NCBI GenBank assembly: GCA_046727175.1
Contig: JBKPCD010000106.1
Location: forward strand, 1-50,259
Direction of reading: 5' to 3'
Origin: JBKPCD01 sp046727175
GTDB lineage: Bacteria > Acidobacteriota > Vicinamibacteria > Vicinamibacterales > 2-12-FULL-66-21
DNA: 50,259 nucleotides
Shown: in pieces, positions 44,890 to 50,259 of the stretch
How the letters are laid out: every line of letters begins with the position of its first letter
How positions within the stretch are numbered: position 1 is the first letter of the stretch
The notes under the pieces: generated by a model
Seen by the model: the letters and a program-made list of their open reading frames with translations, nothing else
Told to the model about the DNA's origin: nothing
Databases searched by the model: none
Made by a program: the position numbers and the translations under genes

Positions 44890-45047
44890 CGCTCGCCGAT
44901 GATCCCGAGCACGATCGCGAGCACCCGTCCCTTGATGTTCTTGCCCTCGCGTGCGGAATCAATCCCGCGGCTGTCTTCGAACCGCTTTTCGAATTCCCAA
45001 TCGATGTCGTTGGTAGGGCGCCGATGTTTCAGCGGGTTGAGCGCTAA
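44889..45047 (+). pseudogene. 3' end of a gene upstream of the S49 peptidase (possible phage portal tail)
   Basis: A frame without a start reads ALADDPEHDREHPSLDVLAL, then ACGINPAAVFEPLFEFPIDV and ends FQRVER. It stops two bases before the S49 peptidase ATG. In phages the gene before an S49 head-maturation peptidase is often the portal gene, so this could be its tail; the sequence alone does not prove it. Confidence 0.35.
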
Positions 45048-45049
45048 CC

Positions 45050-45944
45050 ATGAGTCACCAAGCTGCACTCGCGCTGCTCCGTGAAAGCCCCCTCGCGCCT
45101 CGCGAATCCACGCTCGAATCGTGGTGCGAGGCGCTGGCGACCGGTATCGATGTCGCGGACATGCCGAAGGTTCAGGCCGCGGCGGCGCGGAGGACGCCGT
45201 CCGGTAGTGTCGGCACCTTCGGCTTTATGGGACCGATTTTCCACCGGCCGAACCTTCTCAGCTTGCTGTTTGGTGGGACCTCGATCGTCGAGGCACGACG
45301 CGCGCTTGCCGATTTGGTCGACGATTCACGCGTCGAAACGGTCGTCATCGAATTTGATACGCCGGGCGGGGCAATCGACGGCCTGGTTGAGTACGCCGCG
45401 GAGTTACGAGCCGCGCGTCAGAAGAAGCCGATCCTCGCCTATCGTGAACACGATGGCGTGTTCGGCCGGGTACTGGCTCGCGGCGCAGTGCTCGGAGATC
45501 ATCGCCACGCCGAGTGGCGATGTAGGGAGTGTGGGCGTCTACATGTGTCACACCGACTACAGCACGATGAACGAGCGCGTCGGGATCAGGCCGACGTACA
45601 TCGGCGTACCAAAGTACAAGGCGGAGGGCAATTCAGACAGGCCGCTGTCTGACGAGACGCGGAGGTTTCTGCAGTCACGAGTCGAGACAGTGTACAACGC
45701 GTTTGTGGCGGACATCGTTCGCGGGCGTGGACGCGGGTTGACCGCAGAAACGGTGTGCAAGACGTTCGGTGAAGGGCGCATCGTCAATGGGCAGGACGCG
45801 CTGCGCCGCAAGATGGTCGATCAAGTCGTCCCGTATCCGAGTGTGGCGCTCGCATACGCCTCGGAGTTCATGAAGGAACGTCGGCGGCAAGCGGACCTCG
45901 ACTTCACGCGTACCGCGATCACGATCGCAGAACTCGGGCGTTAG
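45050..45944 (+). pseudogene. Frameshifted S49-family (phage head-maturation type) peptidase
   Basis: The N-terminal frame (MSHQAALALLRESPLAPRES, VVIEFDTPGGAIDGLVEYAA, KKPILAY) is broken near 45443 by one extra C; the second frame continues VNTMACSAGYWLAAQCSEII with the catalytic Ser in ACSAG, GSVGVYMCHTDYSTMNERVG, and ends ITIAELGR at 45944. Restoring one base gives a roughly 297-residue SppA/S49 protein of the ClpP/crotonase fold, like those that process phage capsids. With the preceding gene tail it is a two-gene prophage remnant; no other head genes remain. Confidence 0.8.
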
Positions 45945-46258
45945 TGGTCCGGTCACTCGCGAACGCCGCAGCGTCGACGCTCAACTTCAAGCGGATCGAG
46001 ACTACTGCGACGCGGCGATCCGGACCGCAGAGCGGATGTAACAGGCAAGGTCCCCGGAAGATCTTTGAAAACTGAATGGAAGCCGAAGGAACGGCCGCGT
46101 AGCATCGCCCGTGTTGAGCGGCTGCGCCGCCGCAACACCGGAGAAACTGAGGCGGCGAGCGACGGCGGAAGCATTCCTCGCTACTTGGTAACTAATAGCG
46201 GGTGATGTCAGTGACAGTCCCCTCGAGGTGCCCACGTTTCGTCACCTGACAACTGCAT
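45945..46258. other. Intergenic, no gene seen
   Basis: Separates the phage remnant from the hydrolase gene (convergent). No credible ORF and no clear attachment site. Confidence 0.45.
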
Positions 46259-47362
46259 CTACCTCAGCGTGTTGTCGAAGAACTGAGACGCGTGTTCTGC
46301 TGTGCGCCGATGGATCGTCTCTCGATCAATGCCAGTGGCGTCAGTGCAGAGTTGAGGCCGCGCGAGACGTCCGGCCTCCGTACACGTGGCGAGGAACGTG
46401 TAATGCCCTGCGTCAGGCAAGAGAGTCAAGCTGGCGCGCGGTGTCCATTTCGCAAGGAGCTGCGCGTTCGACATGATTGGAACAATCCGGTCGTCCGTTC
46501 CGGCGACGAGCGTGACAGGAATTGTTATCCGCTGAAGACTCTCCGGGATGAATGCTGGTCCCAGCGCCGGCGCGATCGCGAACACCGCCCGAATCCGAGA
46601 GTCACGATACGAGTTTCCGGCCCGACTGACGGCGCGTCGGAATGCCTCGTCCGTCGACTCGAGTTCAGCCCAGCGCGCGAAGAGGTTCGGAAATTCCGGC
46701 GGATCTGCACACCCTTCGGCTTCCGCCGAGCGACAGAATTCCCGAAACCGCGCTGGATCCGTGCGTCCGCCGGCAATCTCGATCACCGTGTAGCCGCCCA
46801 AGGAAAATCCGGCGGCGCCGATCCGATTCGGATCGATGAGCCGCCCGAATTGTCGGTCGCGAAACAGCATGTCGATCACGGTCGTCAGATCGCGCGCGCG
46901 CTCCCACCAGAGGAGGAATCCCTCAGCGGTGTACTCCTCCAGCGCGTTATTCCCTGGATGATTAACGGCAGCGACAATGTAGCCGCGCGAGGCAAGAGCA
47001 CGCGCCAGCCACGCCATGATCTGTGCTGAACCTCCGGTTCCATGTGACAGCGCGATCAGGGGAAACGGTCCGGCCGCGGGGTTCGCATCGTCCGCCCATG
47101 CTCCAAGACGAAACAGCGGTGACCGGGGTGGCCCGATGTCATGGTCGAACATCGATGTTCCGGGGGTGGCGGGGTACCAGAGGCTGGTCACGAGCGCATG
47201 CGTCTTTGCGCCACGCCAGTTGTACGGCCCTTGCGGAACGACCTTGCGCGTCGCTGCTCCAACCGGCCACTCGCGTCCGGAAGCACTCTGGCTTGACGCA
47301 GTCAGCACGGCGAACCCGATGGCAACGAACAAACTAGCGACGGCGGGCCTTAGTGGCGACAT
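46259..47362 (-). CDS. Exported alpha/beta hydrolase (PAF-acetylhydrolase/dienelactone hydrolase-like)
   Basis: 367 residues. Signal peptide MSPLRPAVASLFVAIGFAVL, cleavage near SASG. The fold shows the oxyanion motif LIALSHGTGGS, nucleophile Ser187 in GFSLGGY, the acid Asp in AGTDDRIVP (290/291) and His320 in DAGHYTF. Four Cys in the lid and C-terminal region (CRSAEAEGC, CTEAGRLARPQLC) may form disulfides, in keeping with export. Substrate is unknown; ester or lipid hydrolysis is likely. It is divergent from the candidate selenoprotein, with 197 bp between. Confidence 0.88.
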   Translation of the reverse strand: MSPLRPAVASLFVAIGFAVLTASSQSASGREWPVGAATRKVVPQGPYNWRGAKTHALVTSLWYPATPGTSMFDHDIGPPRSPLFRLGAWADDANPAAGPFPLIALSHGTGGSAQIMAWLARALASRGYIVAAVNHPGNNALEEYTAEGFLLWWERARDLTTVIDMLFRDRQFGRLIDPNRIGAAGFSLGGYTVIEIAGGRTDPARFREFCRSAEAEGCADPPEFPNLFARWAELESTDEAFRRAVSRAGNSYRDSRIRAVFAIAPALGPAFIPESLQRITIPVTLVAGTDDRIVPIMSNAQLLAKWTPRASLTLLPDAGHYTFLATCTEAGRLARPQLCTDATGIDRETIHRRTAEHASQFFDNTLR

Positions 47363-47559
47363 ATTGCAGGCAGCGGATGATACCGTGGGCAGACGACATC
47401 GCAGAAGCTCTCGAGTAGCGCCGCACTGGCGACTGATGGTTCGAATCTGGCTGTGTGTGCGGGTGATCGGTCACGCCTAGCCTGCTGGCTTAGCCGCATG
47501 CGACGGCACCCGTCGGTTTTATGCGAATGAGATTCTGACGACCTGCAGAGAGGTGAGTC

Positions 47560-47802
47560 ATGGCGCGAATTGTGGTTCGCTATTGCGCGTATTGAGTTTC
47601 TGGACTGCACGCCGTCCGGGTGGCGGCGCGGCTTCGTCGGGAACTACATGCAGAAGTTGAGATGGTGCGGGGACGGTACGGCGAGTTCAAAGTGATGGTG
47701 GACGGAGAGACAGTGGTTGATGGTGGTGCCTTGGCGGCCTTGGGTGTCCTCCCGTCGGGGCGGAAAGTGCTTGCTGCAGTCCGGGACAAGTTGTCCGGAT
47801 GA
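47560..47802 (+). CDS. Candidate SelW/Rdx-family selenoprotein (in-frame TGA at the Sec position)
   Basis: ATG 47560 follows GAGAGGTGAG. Eighty codons read MARIVVRYCAY, TGA (47593-47595), VSGLHAVRVAARLRRELHAE, YGEFKVMVDGETVVDG, ending KVLAAVRDKLSG. This is the complete small Rdx/SelW fold. The TGA makes the redox motif C-A-Y-U, aligned with CGAU of animal SelW and CxxC of bacterial Rdx proteins. Two alternative hairpins follow the TGA, one with its apical loop 18 bases downstream, as in bacterial SECIS elements. If TGA is Sec, this is a thioredoxin-like thiol oxidoreductase. Alternatives are a Cys codon mutated to TGA, or a shorter product from GTG 47620. selA-D are not in the window. The stop overlaps a further ATG (ATGA at 47799). 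Confidence 0.72.
47606..47628 (+). promoter_or_regulatory. SECIS-like hairpin downstream of the in-frame TGA
   Basis: Pairs 606-628, 607-627, 608-626, then 610-625, 611-624, 612-623 and 613-622 form a 7-bp stem with one bulged A (47609) and an 8-base loop GUCCGGGU. The loop begins with G and starts 18 bases after the TGA, within the range described for bacterial SECIS. A competing stem CUGGAC/GUCCGG (47600-47619) lies nearer. GC-rich DNA makes hairpins easily, so this is suggestive only. Confidence 0.4.
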
Positions 47803-47928
47803 ATGTCGGCTTTGGGGTAAGGATTCCGGGCAAGCTGTTTGGTAGACCGGCTGACGCGACACGGCGACACGCCAGCGTAGTGAGCGCACTCACTGCCGCG
47901 ACGATCGGCGCGATCTTTTCTGTGAGCT

Positions 47929-48645
47929 TCATAGCTTGGCGATCACTGGGCAGTCGGGATCAGGCGCCTGGCGGAGCGATTCTCCACATTGGTCCGCAAG
48001 TGCCTGAAGCGTCCGTCGAAATTCATCAAGCTGCTCACGTTGCGCGTCGACCTGCGCGATCTTGGTTACAAGGAGCTGTCGCACTTGTCTACAGCGGCGC
48101 GTGCCGCCGCGGTTCTTCAGTGTGATCAGTTGTTCACGAATCTCGGCGAGCGTGGAGAGGTCAATCGACCCACCGACATCCGACAGCCCGTCCTCCTGCA
48201 TGAAACGAAACTGCCCATCCCGTGGACAGCGGTAGATGTGCATGTCCGCGTTGGTCGTAATCGTGACTCCTGGCTGCAACGGCACGCTGCCACTTTTGAT
48301 CGTACTGATATAGCGGAGCGCCTCACCACACTGCGGGCACGTCAAGACAGAGGGAGGCTGACGATTCTCAGGCATGGTTATCCGAAAGCTGCCCTGGAGA
48401 GTGCAAAAAGACCGGCAGGCCGAGGGAGTATACCGATCAATGGGCTGCGGCCACACGTCTGCCCGAGTCGTCCAGCGACGGTCACACGCGCCGCACCGAT
48501 ACCTGTATGTGGCGAGGTCCTCTGGAGGGATAACGAGGACAGTCTCCGTGGATCCGCACGAGGGGCAGGGAGGCCGTTCGATGATCGCGCAGCCGGTCCG
48601 GCCATCCCCTGACCGTACATGGCGCTGCGGCTTGTTGACAAGCAC
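47929..48645 (-). CDS. Protein with two zinc ribbons
   Basis: 238 residues from GTG 48645. The first ribbon is CPSCGSTETVLV to YRYRCGACDRRW (residues 27-58); the second is CPQCGEALRYI with CPRDGQFRF (about 101-147). The C-terminal 75 residues are a charged helix (LSTLAEIREQLITLKNRGG, QVDAQREQLDEFRRTLQALA), probably coiled coil. An ATG at 48375 (MPENRQPPSV) would start a shorter protein with only the second ribbon, so two genes may have merged. No family name is recognised; a nucleic-acid or adaptor role is plausible. Confidence 0.6.
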   Translation of the reverse strand: MLVNKPQRHVRSGDGRTGCAIIERPPCPSCGSTETVLVIPPEDLATYRYRCGACDRRWTTRADVWPQPIDRYTPSACRSFCTLQGSFRITMPENRQPPSVLTCPQCGEALRYISTIKSGSVPLQPGVTITTNADMHIYRCPRDGQFRFMQEDGLSDVGGSIDLSTLAEIREQLITLKNRGGTRRCRQVRQLLVTKIAQVDAQREQLDEFRRTLQALADQCGESLRQAPDPDCPVIAKL

Positions 48646-48691
48646 AACTGGTGCTTACCGCTGTGTTGCTGACGACGAGAGACGGCGCGCG

Positions 48692-48943
48692 CTACGCGCG
48701 GCGTTTTGTTTGGGGTGGCGCACTCGCACGCGATAAGCGCATGGCGGCGCGGAGCCAGGGAAGAGCGTGGACGAACCGGCGGACCTCGATCGGATCGATG
48801 CGGACATCGCCAGGGCGAATTCGAAGCGACGGGAGTAAGCCGATGCGCACCCAGCGTCGGATGATGGACACGGGAAGGTCGAGGCGGGCTGCGACCTGAG
48901 TAATCGTGAGCAGCCGTAGTGGTTCTTGACAGCTATCAAGCAT
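48692..48943 (-). CDS. Excisionase-like helix-turn-helix protein
   Basis: 83 residues from ATG 48943 (MLDSCQEPLRLLTITQVAAR). LTITQVAARLDLPVSIIRRW and the wing VRIGLLPSLRIRPGDVRIDP match the MerR/excisionase-type HTH_17 fold. It ends 46 bp before the zinc-ribbon gene on the same strand and is divergent, 22 bp apart, from an RHH gene. This could be the control pair of a mobile element. Confidence 0.7.
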   Translation of the reverse strand: MLDSCQEPLRLLTITQVAARLDLPVSIIRRWVRIGLLPSLRIRPGDVRIDPIEVRRFVHALPWLRAAMRLSRASAPPQTKRRA

Positions 48944-48965
48944 TTCGTGTAATACAGTGCTTTGC

Positions 48966-49169
48966 ATGGCAGCTGCGCAGCGACGGGTCGCCACATTCCG
49001 AATCGACGAAGACATCCTCGAGGGGATGGAGTTTCTGCGCGATCGGGACGGGACACCGTTCTCTGAGCAGATTCGACGCGGCCTTCGATTATGGCTGGAG
49101 TCCCGTGGCGTGGCCATCAAAAAGCGGACGGCAAGCGCGCGTCAACGCGCAAGCGGTCCTGAGCCTTGA
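48966..49169 (+). CDS. Ribbon-helix-helix (CopG-like) DNA-binding protein
   Basis: 67 residues: MAAAQRRVATFRIDEDILEG (beta strand VATFRID) then SEQIRRGLRLWLESRGV, a CopG/Arc-type ribbon-helix-helix dimer unit, with a basic tail. TTGACA (48926-48931), 18 bases, then TAATAC (48950-48955) would start RNA a few bases before the ATG, again a possible leaderless message. No toxin gene follows; the next segment is a decayed frame. Confidence 0.75.
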   Translation: MAAAQRRVATFRIDEDILEGMEFLRDRDGTPFSEQIRRGLRLWLESRGVAIKKRTASARQRASGPEP

Positions 49170-49214
49170 CCTGCCGACGGAGCTTGCGAGGATTCCGCTA
49201 GCACTTGACTTGCC

Positions 49215-49390
49215 ATGCCCATCGAATACGTGAACCTCCCGGAGTGGAATGGACAAGCGAAACACCTGACCGACGTCTGGCGGTGCGCAAGGGCGACCGC
49301 CAGGCGCTCTGCACGTTATCAACCCATCCGATCGGCGGGGAGACTCGCGTCACGGTCGACGGCGAACTGCTGCAGCGTCACCCCCCGCAG
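49215..49390 (+). pseudogene. Frameshifted short ORF
   Basis: ATG 49215 begins MPIEYVNLPEWNGQAKHLTD; at about 49280 the sense moves to another frame, VRKGDRQALCTLSTHPIGGE and TRVTVDGELLQ, a pattern common in short bacterial proteins of unknown role. The remainder of 49170-49557 shows nothing further. Confidence 0.4.
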
Positions 49391-49557
49391 CGAATCTCTC
49401 GACCAAGGCCTGATGATGTGCCCTGCGAGTCGGTCCGCTTGAGGTCGGCTGCGCCCCCAACCCTTCAACTCCGTCACCTCGTCTAACTGCCGTGGCGCGG
49501 TTGCCGTTGACCAACCACGTCTGCCCGCATCTGGGCTCGCGAATCGGGAGGCTGAAC

Positions 49558-50259
49558 ATGGCGTCGTTCACGAGAGATCTGCGATATGCACTGCGGTTAC
49601 TGCGTAAGAGCCCTGGTTACACGTCCATCGCGATGCTGACGTTGGCGATCGGCATTGGCGCCAACAGCGCAATATTCAGCTTCGTCGACGGTGTGTTGCT
49701 AAAGCCCCTCCCATATCCGGATTCGGACCGCATCGTGCGCGTGATGGAAAAACCGCCTCAAGGCGAACGGAACGTGATCTCGACGCTCAACTTTCTCGAT
49801 TGGCAGCGCGACAACACAGTGTTTGACTTCCTCGCGGCGCAAACGGGCGGAGGCGCCACGCTGACGGGCGTCAGCGAGCCGGTGCAGCTGCGCGGCGCGC
49901 GCGTCTCGGCAGACTACTTTCGCATCTTCAGGATCGAACCTGCTCTCGGACGGACGTTCGCGCCCGGCGAGGATCAGCTCGGGAACCACCGTGTCGTGAT
50001 CCTCAGCCACGCGCTCTGGATCAGCCAGTTCGGAGCGGATCCCGGTATCGTGAATCGGCCGATCCTGCTCGACAACCAGCCGCACACGGTGATCGGCGTG
50101 CTGCCGAAGGGCAGCGCATTCGACCGCGCCTTCAATCAGATCTGGCGGCCCCTGGCGTTCGAACCGTCGAACATGACGCGCGACTTTCACTGGCTCGTAG
50201 CGTTCGGGCGGCTGAAACAGGGTGTCTCCCTTCAACAGGCGCAATCGGCCATGAGCGCG
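49558..50259 (+). CDS. ADOP-type ABC transporter permease (MacB/FtsX-like), partial
   Basis: 234 codons visible before the right edge. MASFTRDLRYALRLLRKSPG and TSIAMLTLAIGIGANSAIFS are the hallmark start of the acidobacterial duplicated orphan permeases: the short cytoplasmic segment and first membrane helix, followed by the MacB-like periplasmic core (LLKPLPYPDSDRIVRVMEKP, VSADYFRIFRIEPALGRTFA, VIGVLPKG). GGGAGG lies six bases before the ATG. The family has two FtsX domains, about 800 residues; only the first part is here. It is a strong taxonomic marker for Acidobacteriota. Confidence 0.93.
   Translation, partial: MASFTRDLRYALRLLRKSPGYTSIAMLTLAIGIGANSAIFSFVDGVLLKPLPYPDSDRIVRVMEKPPQGERNVISTLNFLDWQRDNTVFDFLAAQTGGGATLTGVSEPVQLRGARVSADYFRIFRIEPALGRTFAPGEDQLGNHRVVILSHALWISQFGADPGIVNRPILLDNQPHTVIGVLPKGSAFDRAFNQIWRPLAFEPSNMTRDFHWLVAFGRLKQGVSLQQAQSAMSA

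Noticed and set aside
47433..47450. T-loop-like GGTTCGAATC suggesting a tRNA
   Set aside because: No acceptor, D or anticodon stems could be drawn around it.
47799..48125. ATGA-coupled frame after the SelW-like gene (MNVGFGVRIPGKLFGRPADA)
   Set aside because: It overlaps the zinc-ribbon gene antisense and loses protein character after about 45 codons; left as a possibility only.
1..50259. CRISPR array, rRNA or insertion sequence
   Set aside because: No regularly spaced repeats, rRNA signatures or transposase motifs were noticed on either strand.

Overview
The window is high-GC bacterial chromosome from a free-living, probably soil-dwelling member of the Acidobacteriota, most likely the Vicinamibacteria side. 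The clues are the ADOP-type permease cut by the right edge, a Ser/Thr kinase fused to a TolB-like segment and TPRs, an HTH/transmembrane/PD40-propeller protein, ECF42 sigma with a YCII partner, DUF899, DUF892 and DinB proteins, and sparse Shine-Dalgarno sites. No rRNA, tRNA or CRISPR array was seen.

Layout. 1-6.3 kb: a response-regulator phosphatase and its GAF histidine kinase, a MarR regulator, lon on an overlapping divergent promoter, and a PrxQ-like peroxiredoxin. 6.3-17.6 kb: a truncated psiE, mobA-like gene, HTH-propeller protein, DoxX, radical SAM/SPASM enzyme, phosphofructokinase, DinB, fossils of an isoprenylcysteine methyltransferase and an RND pump, then ECF42 sigma and YCII. 17.9-24.2 kb: glycogen phosphorylase, DUF2867, and three damaged genes in a row (YncE/phosphoesterase with an internal TAA, SRPBCC with an internal TGA, a broken small membrane protein). 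24.2-30.2 kb: kinase-TPR, a zinc-hook ATPase preceded by an overlapping 53-residue gene, and an AraC regulator. 30.9-35.9 kb: DUF899 fused to a small membrane protein, a Tat-exported ferritin-like protein, and a more A/T-rich stretch with a GIY-YIG protein. 35.9-44 kb: a stress/envelope set (AsmA, BON, YflT-like, DUF892, PAS-PAS hybrid kinase, lmo0937-type and YqjD-like proteins). 44.7-50.3 kb: a histidine-kinase scrap joined to phage remnants, an exported alpha/beta hydrolase, a candidate SelW-type selenoprotein, a two-zinc-ribbon protein, divergent HTH and RHH regulators, and the ADOP permease.

Themes. There are about twelve broken genes in 50 kb, often 5' or 3' stumps at gene junctions, so the segment looks like a repeatedly rearranged accessory region; some single-base lesions could also be assembly errors. 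The most notable item is the short gene at 47560-47802: its in-frame TGA falls at the second position of the CxxC/CxxU redox motif of the SelW/Rdx family, with a SECIS-like hairpin at a suitable distance. Second is the small protein plus zinc-hook ATPase pair, a candidate DNA-maintenance or defence module. Third is the lon/marR intergenic region, where both promoters place transcription starts almost on the start codons and so predict leaderless mRNAs.
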